Part shown: positions 45,131-58,919 of the stretch, piece after piece
Numbering within the stretch: position 1 is the first letter of the stretch
Layout: every line of letters starts with the position of its first letter
Origin: UTCFX2 sp963788145
GTDB taxonomy: Bacteria > Chloroflexota > Anaerolineae > Anaerolineales > UBA4823
Assembly (NCBI GenBank): GCA_963788145.1
Contig: CAWBFQ010000006.1
Span: 1,095,433-1,159,432, forward strand
DNA: 64,000 nucleotides
Reading direction: 5' to 3'
Translations under genes and position numbers: made by a program
The notes under the pieces: generated by a model
Told to the model about the DNA's origin: nothing
The model's database searches: none
Seen by the model: only the letters and a program-made list of their open reading frames with translations

Positions 45131-46535
45131 CGGATGGTGTCTCCTTAAAGAATATACTGTATTTTACTCCCGGATGGGTGTGAATCTCCATCCGACCTTT
45201 CAGTTGCAGCTTGACCGTCTTCTCAACCAGTTTCAAGCCGAGCGTTGCCGCCTGGGCGGGATTAAAATCGGCTGCAAATCCCACCCCGTTATCGGCGATG
45301 ATCAATTCGATCTCGCCGTCTGGGTTGCGGTGCAAGCCGATCTGGATCTGGCCGGGTCGCTCGTCCGGAAAGGCGTATTTCAGCGCATTGTTGAGCATCT
45401 CATTCACCGCCAGTCCGGCTGACATCGCCAGCTCTAGATCCAGCTCGACCGGATCCAGGTCATACAGCACGCTTACTCTTTCGGCGCCCAGATGATAACC
45501 GGAAATCAGCAGCGGGACCAGTTCCTGCAAGTAATCGCCAAACTGAATCCGAGACAGGTTGCTGGCCTGGTACAGCTTCTGGTGTACCAACGCCATCGCC
45601 CAGATGCGGAAGATATTTTCGTTTAAAACCTGCTTCAGGGCAGGGTCGCTGGAGGCCGAGGCCTGAAAAGCAAGCATCGAGCTGATCACCTGCATATTGT
45701 TCTTGGTTCGATGATGTAACTCTTTCAATAAAATTTCTTTTGCTTCCAGCGCCTCCAGCAAGCGGGCTTCAGCCTGTTTGCGGGCGCTCAGATCGACCAC
45801 TGTGGAGATGAAAAACTGCGGCATGCCCTGTGGGTCGCGCTGCAAGTATGTGTGGATCTCCACCGGGATCACATGCCCATCTTTATGCAGATAGCGTTTC
45901 TCCCAGCAAGCCGAGTGCACGCTCGCCGTCCAGGATCGATTGCACGATCACCCGGTTTTCTTCCAGGTCGTCCGGGTGGGTCAGCTCGCGCCAGTTCAAA
46001 CCGAAAGCTTCATCTGCCGAATAGCCGAGCAGATCCAGGAAAGCCTGGTTCGGGCAGACGGTACCGGCGGGATGGTCATCGATTTGCCTATCGGGGAATG
46101 TTCAAACACAAAACGAAAGCGCTCCTCGCTTATTGCCAGCGCTTCAACGGTTTGCACCCGTTCAGTGATGTCCTGGGCGATGCCGCTGAATTTCAGGGCT
46201 TTGTCGGTTTCATCGCGCAGCACGTCGGCTTCGTCGTGGATCCAGATCACTTCCTCGTCTGCGCGCCTCAACCGGAAATCCAGGCTGTAATGATCGCCGG
46301 TTTGGACGGTCAGTCGGATGGCAGCCTCCCATTTTTCGAGATCATCCGGGTGGATCAGGGGGCGAATTGCCTCGTAGCACGGCCTGATCTCGCCCGGTTC
46401 CAGCCCAAACAGGCGAAATGTTTCATCCGACCAGTAGGATTCATCCGTCTGCAAGTCCCACTCCCACACCCCAATGTGGGCAAGGCGTTGGATAGCTTCC
46501 AGGCGGCGGGCGCAGTCATGATCCGATGGGTTCAT
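45123..46535 (-). CDS. PAS-PAS-HisKA_2 sensor kinase, two apparent frameshifts
   Basis: The ATG at 46535 starts MNPSDHDCARRLEAIQRL; the first PAS domain follows (HIGVWEWDLQTDESYWSDETFRLFGLEP). The second PAS starts at FRFVFEHSPIGK. Near 46083 one base is missing, after which DDHPAGTVCPNQAFLDLLGYSADEAF continues it. Near 45921 one base is extra and HSACWEKRYLHKDGH resumes. The C-terminal part has the HisKA_2 His in LLKELHHRTKNNMQV and an HATPase domain (NEMLNNALKYAF, IADNGVGF). Reassembled length is about 470 residues. It is cytoplasmic and follows a larger HisKA_2 kinase with a 20-base overlap. Confidence 0.88.
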
Positions 46536-49500
46536 GATTTGTAATATCCCTGAAGCGGATGCGGCAATGCACGCCATTGGTTGGACGGAAATCCAGCTTT
46601 CCGCTTAGCTGGTGTTCCACCGTGCGGCGCACGATCTGCAAGCCCATCGTGGTGGCTTTTTTCGGATCAAAACCGGCTGGAAAGCCCGCGCCGTCGTCCC
46701 AGATCTCGATTTCCACCTCGTTCTTACCGATGCTGGCCAGACTGATGTTGATCTGGCCAGAGCGACCATCCGGGAAAGCGTGTTTGATCGCGTTGGTCAC
46801 CAGTTCGTTGACCACCAATCCACACGGCACGGCGCTATCGATCACCAACTCGACCGGCGCCAACATCCAATCGACTGTGATCTTTCTGGAAGCGGCATCG
46901 TAGCTTTCCAGCAGATAGCCCACCAGTTCATGCAGATAGGCGCTGAAATCGATGCGCGAAAGGCTTTGAGTTTTGTAGAGCATCTCGTGCACCAGCGCCA
47001 TTGCCCGGATCCGGTTTTCAGTCTCCAGGATCACCTGCTGAAAGCGCTCATCCGGCAGAATCGCGCCCTGGTAGGCCAGCATTGAACTGATCACATACAT
47101 ATTGTTCTTGGTGCGGTGGTAAAGCTCGCGCAGCAGGGTCTGGTTATCGGCTAACGCCTTGCGGATTTCTTCTTCAGCAAGTTTGCGCTCGGTGATGTCG
47201 AGCATGGCGCCGATCATGCGCACTGCTACTCCCTCGGCGTTGCGCAGCACATAGGCTCGATCCAATACTTGGGCATAACTGCCGTCGGTTTTGAGGAAAC
47301 GGTATTCATCCTGCCAATGGTAGCTGGTTGGATTCTCCACAATAGAGAATAACCCATCGTTTACCCTCTGGCGGTCGTCCGGATGAACCCGCTCGACCCA
47401 CCAGCCTGCATCCTGAGGTTGCTCAACAATTTCGGTCCAGCCGAAGACGACCGTTCCAGCTTCATTCCATTGTTGGGTGTTGTGAATGACATCCCAGTCC
47501 CAGACCACGTCATTGGTGGCGTTCAGCGCCATGCGCAGCCGCTCCTCGCTCTCGCGCAGCATCTCTTCGGCGCGCTTGCTGGCGCTGATATCACGGGCGA
47601 CATGCACGCAGCCGATCAATTCACCTTTCTCATCGTGCAGTGGGGTGGTGGTGATGTCGAAGAGACCGCCCAACATTGGCTCATCGACCTCAGCTCGCTC
47701 TTCTTCGCCGCTGATCAGCGTTCTGGCGAGCGGGCAAAAATAGGGCGGATTGTTCTGACAGTGTACGGCCTCATAGCAGGTTGCGCCTGCCAGCTCCTGG
47801 GCGGGGACTCCCAGCCGTTCTGCCATCGCCTTGTTCACCCGCAAAAAGCGGTGGTCGCTGTCGATCAGCGCAATCAGGTCGGGGATCGTGTCAAAGGTGC
47901 GCTCCCATTCATCCCTGGCGCGGCGCAGATCTTCTTCGGTCTGCCGTTTTTGGACTATTTTCCAGACCGCATCCATCAGCAATTCGAGCTGCAGGATGTC
48001 GGTCTGGTCGTAATCGCCCTCTTTATTGGCCACCCCGATCACCGCGGTGATCCGGTCGTTCACGAATACGGGCGTGGAGATGAAATTCTTCAGATGGACA
48101 TGCCCGTCGGGATAGCCTTTCTTATGGGGGTGATCTGCCCCGTAATCATTCAGCAGCACCGGTTTGCGCTGGCGGATGGCCTCGCCCCACAGCCCGGCTT
48201 TTTCAAGCTGGAAGACCATTGCTGCTCCGGGAATGGCGCATTCGGCCATCACTTCCTTTGACCAGGATTTCATCCTGAATTCCTGCTGTTCCTCATCGTA
48301 CGTATCGATAAAACCCAGTTGGCTGCCGGTCAGGCGAACGGCTTCATCCAGCCCAAAATCCAGCAGCTCCTGCATATCCTTCGCATCGAATTGGAGGATA
48401 TTCATCAGGCTTTGCATTCGCTCGATATTTTTGAGCAAGGATTGTTCGGCTTGTTTGCGCTCGCTGATATTTTCAACCACCGCCATGATCCGGTTGACCC
48501 TTCCCATAGGATCATAAATCGGGATGGTGCGGTACAACTGGTGTTGGTCGTTGAAGAACAGCTCGAACTCGGTCTCTTCGCCCTGGAAAGTGCGCAGGTA
48601 ATATTCTTTAATCAGGGCGGTATATTCTCCAAAGACCTGCTCCAGCGTCAGCCCAACATAATCCTTCGGGTTGAGATTTAGGCGGCTGAATTCCTGGCCG
48701 GAAGTAAAGCCAACCGTCAAGTCATTATCGATGATTGAAATGTAGGAATGTGGGAAATGCGCCGCGATCTCGCGCAGCAATGCTTCGCTCTCGCGCAGGG
48801 TATCTTCTCTCTCTTTACGCTCGCTGATATCCTGGATCGTACCAATCAATTTTAAGGGCTGACCGCTGGCATCGCGGGTCAGCTCGGCTTCATTATGGAC
48901 CCAGAAGACCTGCCCGTTCTTGTGGGCCACGCGATAATCCAGGCTGAAGGCGTCATCTTGCTGGATGGCCTGTTGGATGGCCATAGCCAATTTCGCCCGA
49001 TCATCCGGGTGGGTCAGTTCACTCATTTTTTCGAAATTCGGCTCGATCTCACCAGGCTCCAGACCGAAGCAGCGGTAGATTTCGTCCGACCAGTAGGTCC
49101 CGTCGTTCTGCAGATCAATTTCCCAGTCGCCGATCTGGGCGATCTGTTGAGCATTCCGCAGTCGGCGCTCGCTCTGCCGCAGGGTTGCGGCCGCATCCAG
49201 GAGCTCTTGCATGTGATCCAACTGACGATGGCGCCAGAAGCGCCCCAACCCCAGCCCTGCCAGCAAGAAGAGCACGCCCATCCCGATCAAAGCCGGCCAC
49301 AGCCGGTTTTCAATGGTCGAATACACTTCCGCCCGGTTGATTTTGGCGACCAGCAGCCAGTCGGTCCCCGGGACCGGTTGAACCGCCGCAATCACCTGCT
49401 GGTCGCGATAATCAAGCCCCTCGATGACGCCGCGCCTGCCCAGCACAGCCTGGACGCAGACCAGATCGAGGCGAGCGAGCGGATGATGCAGATTGACCGG

Positions 49501-50241
49501 AGCGTTGTTGCTGAACCGCAGGTCGCTCAGAAGGATCACTTCGTCGCCCTCGCGCCGGATTAGCAGCGCTTCTCCGCTCTGGCTGGGGATCGGCCAGCTC
49601 CGGATGGTGGGGAATAGGGAATTGTCCGGGTTGATGCGCAAGACCAGCACCCCTAATACTTGATTGCTAAGCTGCTCGTCCAGGATCGGGATCAGCAATC
49701 CCAGGTGGGGCGGTTTGTCTGGAAAATCCTGATGAAAACCCCAGAACTGCACCTGCTTGCTTTCAATCACAGATGGAAGCTCAGCCAGCAGGTGTGGCGC
49801 TGCCTGCGCCGGAAACGCAAATGGAACCGAGAGGCGTTCGTTCCCTTCGGGGTCGACCAGATAAACCCGCTCGTAATGGTAAAAAGATTGCAGGTTGGTC
49901 AGCCAGTTCTGTAACTCAAGCTGGGCGTCCAGATCAGATGGATTGCTCAGAAAGCGCCGCGTCAGATCGCTGAAGGCGTGGTTGCGGTAGGTCGCTATCG
50001 CATTCCCCATTCGTTCGTCGCGCCAGCGTTCGATATCGTCGATCTTCAGATTGGCGATCGCCAGCAGTTGCCGATCCACCTCAGCGCGGTAATCGCTTTC
50101 ATAATTGTGGAAATAGAGCCAACCAATTACCACCACGCCCAGCGTGAAGAGCAGGATCACCAGCGCCGGAAACGAGAACAAACCCGCGATGGAGGCGGGG
50201 CTTTTGGAAGCGGGTGGATCGGCATTCTTATTTACAGTCAA
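46516..50241 (-). CDS. Membrane multi-PAS/GAF HisKA_2 sensor kinase, 1241 residues
   Basis: Two membrane helices (about residues 20-42 and 312-332) enclose an extracytoplasmic dCACHE-like sensor. Inside follow PAS (near 365-465), PAS (near 480-590), a GAF-like domain (near 620-775, RQKPVLLNDYGADHPHKK), PAS (near 785-890, with CQNNPPYFCPLA), PAS (near 910-1030), HisKA_2 (LLRELYHRTKNNMYVISSML) and HATPase (NELVTNAIKHAF, DDGAGFPAG). The start appears to be TTG at 50241. The sensor domain is a paralogue of that in the hybrid kinase upstream. It reads through in one frame. Confidence 0.9.
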   Translation of the reverse strand: MTVNKNADPPASKSPASIAGLFSFPALVILLFTLGVVVIGWLYFHNYESDYRAEVDRQLLAIANLKIDDIERWRDERMGNAIATYRNHAFSDLTRRFLSNPSDLDAQLELQNWLTNLQSFYHYERVYLVDPEGNERLSVPFAFPAQAAPHLLAELPSVIESKQVQFWGFHQDFPDKPPHLGLLIPILDEQLSNQVLGVLVLRINPDNSLFPTIRSWPIPSQSGEALLIRREGDEVILLSDLRFSNNAPVNLHHPLARLDLVCVQAVLGRRGVIEGLDYRDQQVIAAVQPVPGTDWLLVAKINRAEVYSTIENRLWPALIGMGVLFLLAGLGLGRFWRHRQLDHMQELLDAAATLRQSERRLRNAQQIAQIGDWEIDLQNDGTYWSDEIYRCFGLEPGEIEPNFEKMSELTHPDDRAKLAMAIQQAIQQDDAFSLDYRVAHKNGQVFWVHNEAELTRDASGQPLKLIGTIQDISERKEREDTLRESEALLREIAAHFPHSYISIIDNDLTVGFTSGQEFSRLNLNPKDYVGLTLEQVFGEYTALIKEYYLRTFQGEETEFELFFNDQHQLYRTIPIYDPMGRVNRIMAVVENISERKQAEQSLLKNIERMQSLMNILQFDAKDMQELLDFGLDEAVRLTGSQLGFIDTYDEEQQEFRMKSWSKEVMAECAIPGAAMVFQLEKAGLWGEAIRQRKPVLLNDYGADHPHKKGYPDGHVHLKNFISTPVFVNDRITAVIGVANKEGDYDQTDILQLELLMDAVWKIVQKRQTEEDLRRARDEWERTFDTIPDLIALIDSDHRFLRVNKAMAERLGVPAQELAGATCYEAVHCQNNPPYFCPLARTLISGEEERAEVDEPMLGGLFDITTTPLHDEKGELIGCVHVARDISASKRAEEMLRESEERLRMALNATNDVVWDWDVIHNTQQWNEAGTVVFGWTEIVEQPQDAGWWVERVHPDDRQRVNDGLFSIVENPTSYHWQDEYRFLKTDGSYAQVLDRAYVLRNAEGVAVRMIGAMLDITERKLAEEEIRKALADNQTLLRELYHRTKNNMYVISSMLAYQGAILPDERFQQVILETENRIRAMALVHEMLYKTQSLSRIDFSAYLHELVGYLLESYDAASRKITVDWMLAPVELVIDSAVPCGLVVNELVTNAIKHAFPDGRSGQINISLASIGKNEVEIEIWDDGAGFPAGFDPKKATTMGLQIVRRTVEHQLSGKLDFRPTNGVHCRIRFRDITNHEPIGS

Positions 50242-50342
50242 AGCCCACCCTTTTTGTTCATTGGTTGAATATCCATCAAGATCGAGATGATGTGATTAGT
50301 ACTATTTTAATCCAAAGTTGTGAATAATCCATCCATTTACTC

Positions 50343-50468
50343 CATGTCATTGCGAGCGTATTGCGCCGTCATGTCATTGCGAGCGTACTGTGCGAAGCAA
50401 TCCAGGCTGCTTCGTCGCAAAGAAGCTCCTCGCAGCGACATGTGGCTGCCACATGTCGCTGCCACATA
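50343..50468. repeat. Palindromic TCATTGCGAGCG-type repeat abutting the hybrid kinase stop
   Basis: Two copies of TGTCATTGCGAGCG (50346 and 50371), then CGAAGCAATC, GCTGCTTCG and CTCGCAGCGACAT with further duplicated GCCACATGTCGCT. The cluster ends within a few bases of the TAA of the hybrid kinase (50469), so the element sits at the extreme 3' side of that gene. Confidence 0.85.
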
Positions 50469-53550
<3,082 letters not shown>

Positions 53551-53687
53551 CCATCACCTCAGTTGGACCGTTTTGACCCGATGCGAGCATTGCATAGGTT
53601 TATTATAGATATATTCTTGGAAATGGCGCTTACGGTTTTGTCAAGTGGAGGAACTGTTAGTACCAGGGTTGGATAGCAGCAAGGATA

Positions 53688-53765
53688 CGATCCACGAATG
53701 AAACATGGATGCACGAGAGGTTGGCAGGTATTCGTTTATTCCTGTTTTAATATGTGGATGGTTTT
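53688..53765. repeat. TTCGTGG-type dispersed repeat between kinase and exporter genes
   Basis: GATCCACGAATGAAACATGG ... GTATTCGTTTATTCC ... ATGTGGATGG resembles the elements near 41000 and 43560. It lies just 3' of the exporter gene. The wider interval 53551-53783 holds no recognisable gene. Confidence 0.45.
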
Positions 53766-53783
53766 CGCAGCGCCGCTTCGCCC

Positions 53784-56700
53784 TTACAGATCATCTACCT
53801 TCAGGTGACCTTTTTCCATATTCATCCGGCGCCAGTTCACGTTGGCCCACAGGTTGCTGCGGACGGCCTCTTCAGCCTGCAGCAGTTGATGGTAGCGCGA
53901 GTTCTGGCTGCCCAGCCAACCTGGATGGGTCGCCGTCCTCGATCAGATGCCCGTTTTCGATCACCAGCACGCGCGGGAAGGCAAGCGTTTCGCCCACGTC
54001 GTGGGTGATGCAGAGCAAGGTGATGCCATCCCACAGGCGGCGGGCTTCCGCCAGCAGGTTGCGTCGTTTGGCCCGGTCCAGGCCGCGGAATGGCTCGTCC
54101 AGCACCACCAGGCGCACTCCCTGGCGCAGCATCGCCCGGCCCAGGCGCACCCGCTGACCTTCGCCGCCCGAGACCAGCCCGCCAGATTCGCCCAACACGG
54201 TCTTCAGCCCGTCCGGCAGCCGCTCCATCACTTCGAACAGATCAGCCCGTTGGATGACTTCGCCAAGCGGCATGCCTTCTGAGTGCTCGATGCCATAGCG
54301 CAGGTTCTCGTACAGCGAGCGGTTCCAAAGCTGCACAGCCGGGTCCACCCAGGCGATCTCGCGGCGCAGGGTTTGCACCTTAGCCCCATCCAACTCTTCG
54401 TCATCGACGCGGATCTGGCCGTTGGAGGGTCGGTGCCAGCCGAGCAGCAGCCCTACCAGGCTGGACTTGCCCGCGCCGGACGGTCCGACGATGGCGATAT
54501 GCTCGCCCGGCTCGATCTTGAGGTTTACTTCATCTAATATCACGTGCCCGCCAGCCTGCAAGCGCACATCCTGGATGTCGACCGAGACTGAGGTTTCGTC
54601 CCTTTGATCTTCAACGTGGGAGGATGGTTGGGCGGTCTGCTTTCCGTCCGGAGCGCTGGTGGATTGCCAACTCTCTTCTTCGTCGGGAGCGCCGAGCGGC
54701 TCGAGCAGGCGCAGCACCCGGTTGTGCTGCATCGGGTACTGCTGGATCAGATCGGCGAAGGATTGTCCCAGGGCGGGCAGGTTGAGGGTCCAATAAAACA
54801 ACAGCAGGATTTCGCCGACCTCGCCGCCGCGGCTGATGTAGTTCAGCATGATCAGGATGGCAAAGCCGGTGTAGAGCAGCGACCCAAAGGATTGCAGCAA
54901 TGAGGAGACATTGTAATATTCGCGCCCGGACCGCACCCATTCATAGAGTTGGGTTTCATGCTGGCGCAGCATGGCTCGCTCGGCCCCGTGGGTCTTCATC
55001 GGCACCAGCCCGAGCAGCGCGTCCAGGTAGAAGCGGCTGAGGGCGCCGGTGTGGGTGCGCAGGCGCAGATCGCGCTCTTCGAGCGCCGGGCGGGTGAGCA
55101 GAGTCAGCCCCACAAAGAAGACAGTCCCCATGATGGCGAGCGGGGCGCTGATCGGGTCGAGCCAGATCACCCCAAGCGAAGTCAGCAGGATTTGAAAGCC
55201 AGTGCGTAAGAGCGAAACGCCCAGGCCGGGCAGCATGCGCAGGCTGCGCAGGTCGTGGGCGCGCTGAGTCATGTCGGAGGCCAGTCGGCTGCGAAAATAG
55301 CGGTCGCCCAGGCGGGGCAGCTTTTCGAGAAAGGCGATCCGCAGGCGCACTTCCAGGCGGCGGCCCATGCGCTGCACGGTGTTGCTGATCGGCGCTTCGA
55401 GCAGCAGCAAGCTGACCACAAAAGCTACCACCGCCAGCCCCGCCAGCAGGCGCTGGGAGGTCAGGCTGAAAACCTGAGCCAGGCGGATCATGCCCTGGAA
55501 GAGCAGGGCTTCGAGCGTGACGCCGACGGTGGAGAGCAGCAGGGCGAAAGCCAGCACGGATGGCGTCAGCAGCCCATCCATGCGCAGGGCTTTGATGATC
55601 TCTTGCTCCGGACGGACGGCGGTCTCGCTGAGGGCAGCTTGCAGGTCGGGCGGGAGTGGACGGGCAGGTCCTTCACCCCCTGGGGCAGGTGGTGTTTCAC
55701 CTTCGATCTGCCCTTCAGCTATTTCGGGGGCTGTTCCATCTTCGCTCTGCGCAGGTCCGGTTTCCGCCCAGGCGGCGGGTTTCTGCACGCCCAGGATGCG
55801 CACCAGCACCGCCCCGCGCAATAACAACTGCTGCGGCTGCGCACTTTCTTCCGCAAAGTCGCGGCCTTCGCTCCCATCCTTGCCAGGCTCTCCTTCTTCA
55901 CCCTCGCTTTCACGTCCTTCGTGTTCCAATTCGCTTTCGCGTTTGAGGGAGGGCAGCACAGACCAATACGCGGCGGGGATCAGTAACCCCTGCGGGGCAA
56001 GCTGGTCTGCTTGCGCTTTGGGTTGGGCGTTGGAATCCCTTTCGGCAGGGCTGCTTTTGTGGGTTGGTTTTGTTTGCTCGATCTTGGGCAGCGGGCCTTG
56101 CAGATTCAGGCGGTAGAACCGCTCCAAAACCGCCGCGGCTTGTTCGCCAGCTTCGAGGCCCCTGGCTGAGACCAGCGCGGCGGTCATGCGGGTGGCTGCG
56201 TCCAGGGTGGCCAGCGAGCGCCAGCCCGGGTCGGACTGGGCTTCGTTCAGCAGCCCATCGATTTTGACCTCTTTGATCTTCAGATCCCTCATTCTGCGGC
56301 GCAACGGCGTGATCAAGCCCTCCGAGCCGGCCCATTCGCGCCAGGCTTCCACCGGGACCGGGAAGGTATGGATGTAGATTTCGCTGCGCAGGCTCTTCCA
56401 GGTCGGCCAGCGGCGGCCGGTGGCCGGGTCCATCACCTGGAGCAAATTGCCCACCCGGTTCCAAATCACCAGAAAGTGGGTCAGCCCGCTGGGGCGCTGG
56501 ACGACCACAATTGCAGGCAGGGCTTGCGCTTCGGGTAGGATCAAGTGATCGGCGGGCAGCATCACCTGTTCAGCCTGCAAGCCGAGCTGGATGGCGATGT
56601 CCTCGATGGTATTAATCGATGTGCCGTCCACGTCTGTCTGGCAGGCTTCGCGCAGGCGACCGTAACTGACCGGGATATTAAAACCTTCCAGCAGGGATTT

Positions 56701-56814
56701 CAGGGCGGCTGGGCCGCAGTCCATCGCTGAGGTCTGGACGACCTCTGGCGCCAGAAAGCGTTCGCCGGTCTGTTGGCTGCGGCCGGTCAAGATGAGATCG
56801 ACGAGAGCGTTCAA
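53784..56814 (-). CDS. ABC exporter with N-terminal C39 peptidase, apparent frameshift near 3' end
   Basis: The N-terminal C39 peptidase has its catalytic triad: Cys33 in QTSAMDCGPAALKSLL, His113 in SGLTHFLVIW and Asp129 in VMDPATGRR. An unusual acidic/Pro-rich insertion of about 160 residues (236-395) separates it from the six-helix membrane domain and ATPase (GPSGAGKSSLVG, VSGGEGQRVRLGRAM, LVVLDEPFRGLD). As written it stops at 53872, but skipping one base at 53904 continues NSRYHQLLQAEEAVRSNLWAN to a TAA at 53784. Such exporters cut double-glycine leaders and export peptides. It starts at TTG 56814, overlapping the membrane-fusion gene. Confidence 0.88.
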
Positions 56815-57336
56815 TTGCTGCTCTGAGGCTGGGTGGGCTGGGCCGGCTGCAGGTTTTGCGGGCTGACCGGGATCTCATTCCCCACCAGCAATTTTCCGGT
56901 AGCGCGCACCAGCAGTTGGACCGGGGTGACGTATTCGACCTCCACCTCAGCTCGCCCGTTAAATCTTGCCGTTCTGCAGTTCGGGCGGGATCTGATCGGA
57001 CAGGATGATCAATTCCACCTGGTTGGTGTCGGATTGCAGGTCATAGACCATGCCCGGCAGGGTCAGGGCGGGCTGGTCGGGGCCTATATCCAGGCGCAAG
57101 ATGACCGATTGGCCCTGGCGCAGACGGCGCTGGCCTTCGGCGCTGAATGTGGCGAACACGCGCCCATCCTCGCCAAACTTCAGCGTCTGGCTGTTTTCGT
57201 ACATGGTCACTTTTGCCAGGAAGAACCAGGCCAGCAGGACTCCCATCAACAGGATCGCCAGGAGCATGCCGATCCGGGATGCCCGGAAGGAGTCAACGCT
57301 GAGTGAGCGGAGTGAGCGTGAGAATTGGAGGGACAT
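56811..57336 (-). CDS. Short HlyD-like membrane-fusion partner of the exporter, apparent frameshift
   Basis: Starts MSLQFSRSLRSLSVDSF, with one membrane helix (IGMLLAILLMGVLLAWFFLA) and a beta-rich segment (FATFSAEGQRRLRQGQSVILRL) typical of periplasmic adaptor barrels. The frame stops at about 56959 after LQNGKI. Removing one base from the AAA (plus strand) at 56961-56963 continues as NGRAEVEVEYVTPVQLLVRATG to a TGA at 56811, overlapping the exporter start. About 174 residues is short for HlyD: the coiled-coil hairpin is missing, as expected for an organism without a typical outer membrane channel. Confidence 0.75.
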
Positions 57337-57391
57337 AAGCGCCTGTATTTTTGTGCATAAATTATACCCGCTTAATCACCCGCCGATAACC

Positions 57392-57550
57392 CGATGTCAT
57401 CGCGATCACCGATCGTCATGTCGTTGCGGTTCAATGGTCTATCGTCATGTCGTTGCGATGGTCTATCGTCATGTCATCGCGATCACCGATCGTCATGTCA
57501 TTGCGATCACCGATCGTCATGTCATTGCGAGCGTACTTTGCGAAGCAATC
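57392..57550. repeat. 24-bp tandem repeats merging into a palindromic TCATTGCGAGCG-type element
   Basis: About five units of the form TGTCATTGCGATCACCGATC plus GTCA (variants with TCG, GTTG and GGTCTATCG) run from 57392 to about 57525. They then merge into a TGTCATTGCGAGCG...GCGAAGCAATCCC element that enters the 3' end of argH. It has no coding sense of its own. Confidence 0.85.
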
Positions 57551-58893
57551 CCAATCTGCTCCCGCACTGCCTCCAACGCAGTTCCACCGTAAGCCGAGCG
57601 CTGAGCCAGGCTGTTTTCGGGCGTAAACACGGCGTACAGGTCTTCGGCAAAGGCTGCGCTGACTGCGTGATAGGTTTCCAGCGGCAGCGCCTCCAGACCC
57701 ACGCCGCTCGCGATGGCGATCCGCACCATTTTTGCGGCCAATCCATGCGCCTCGCGGAATGGCACGCCGCGCCCAACCAGGTAATCCGCCAGGTCGGTCG
57801 CCATCATCCCGGCGTCGATCGCAGCTCGCATATTGTCTGGGCGGGCTTGCATCTCAGATACCGCCCCGCTCAATACCGGCAGCAGCCGCTGCAGCGTGTC
57901 AAAGGCTGCAAAGACAGGCGCCTTATCCTCCTGTAAATCTTTATCATAGGCTGAAGGCAGGCCCTTCAGGGTGGTCAGCAGCCCGGTAAGCAGCCCGATC
58001 AGCCGCCCGGACTGGCCGCGCCCAAGCTCGAAAAGATCGGGGTTCTTCTTCTGCGGCATCAGGCTCGAGCCGGTGGCGTATGCTTCTGGCAGCTCGAAGA
58101 AACCGAACTCGGCAGTGGCGAACAATGCCAGCGCCTCGCACAGCCGGCTGAGATGCACCCCACACAGCGCCGCGCAGAATAGGAACTCGGCCGCAAAATC
58201 CCGGTCGGATACTCCGTCCAGGCTGTTCGGGCAGGGCGCATCAAAACCCAACGATTTGGCCAGGGCAGCGCGGTCGATCGGATAAGCCGTCCCGGCCAAC
58301 GCCCCCGATCCGAGCGGCAGCACCCGCACCCGCCCGCCAAGCTGCCTCAGCCGCTCGCGATCGCGCTGCAGCGGCCAGAAATGCGATAGCCACCAGTGCG
58401 AAAGCAAGATCGGCTGGGCGCGCTGCATGTGGGTGTAGCCGGGCATCAGGATGGGAAGGTCGGCCTGGGCGCGCAAGAGCAGGGCTGCCTGCATGCGCTC
58501 GATTCCGGCTTCCAGCAAAGGCAGGTTTTCGAGCAGCCACAGGCGGAAATCGGTTGCTACCTGGTCGTTGCGGCTGCGCCCGGTATGCAGCCGTCCGCCG
58601 GTCGGGCCGATCAGCTCCACCAGCCGCCGCTCCACTGCGGAGTGGATGTCTTCATCCTGGGGTTGGAAAACAAAGCTGTCCTGATCGAATTCAGCCAGGA
58701 TTTGCTCCAACCCGCCCTGGATATCACCTGCTTCGGATGCGCTCAACACACCCGCCTGGGCCAACGCGGCCGACCAGGCCAGGCTGGCGCGCACATCCTG
58801 CGAGGCCATCCGCCGGTCAATCGGCAGGGATGCGTTCAGCTCCCAGGCCAGCGGGTCCAGTCCACCTTCGAAACGTCCACTCCACAATGTCAT
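57517..58893 (-). CDS. argH: Argininosuccinate lyase
   Basis: A 458-residue fumarase/aspartase-superfamily enzyme: TGRSRNDQVATDFRLWL, YTHMQRAQPILLSHW and the catalytic Ser loop GSSLMPQKKNPDLFELGRG are all intact. It cleaves argininosuccinate to arginine and fumarate. GGAGG lies five bases upstream of the ATG. The last 11 residues (after REQI) are encoded by the dispersed palindromic repeat and read GIASQSTLAMT, replacing the native C-terminus. It is 26 bases downstream of argG in one operon. Confidence 0.95.
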   Translation of the reverse strand: MTLWSGRFEGGLDPLAWELNASLPIDRRMASQDVRASLAWSAALAQAGVLSASEAGDIQGGLEQILAEFDQDSFVFQPQDEDIHSAVERRLVELIGPTGGRLHTGRSRNDQVATDFRLWLLENLPLLEAGIERMQAALLLRAQADLPILMPGYTHMQRAQPILLSHWWLSHFWPLQRDRERLRQLGGRVRVLPLGSGALAGTAYPIDRAALAKSLGFDAPCPNSLDGVSDRDFAAEFLFCAALCGVHLSRLCEALALFATAEFGFFELPEAYATGSSLMPQKKNPDLFELGRGQSGRLIGLLTGLLTTLKGLPSAYDKDLQEDKAPVFAAFDTLQRLLPVLSGAVSEMQARPDNMRAAIDAGMMATDLADYLVGRGVPFREAHGLAAKMVRIAIASGVGLEALPLETYHAVSAAFAEDLYAVFTPENSLAQRSAYGGTALEAVREQIGIASQSTLAMT

Positions 58894-58919
58894 AACGCCT
58901 CCAGGGGCTTTCGCCCAAC

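Noticed and set aside
55255..55824. A 189-codon open frame opposite the C39 exporter, plus other long opposite-strand frames in kinase genes
   Set aside because: They are mirror images of G+C-rich genes with clear family motifs on the other strand.
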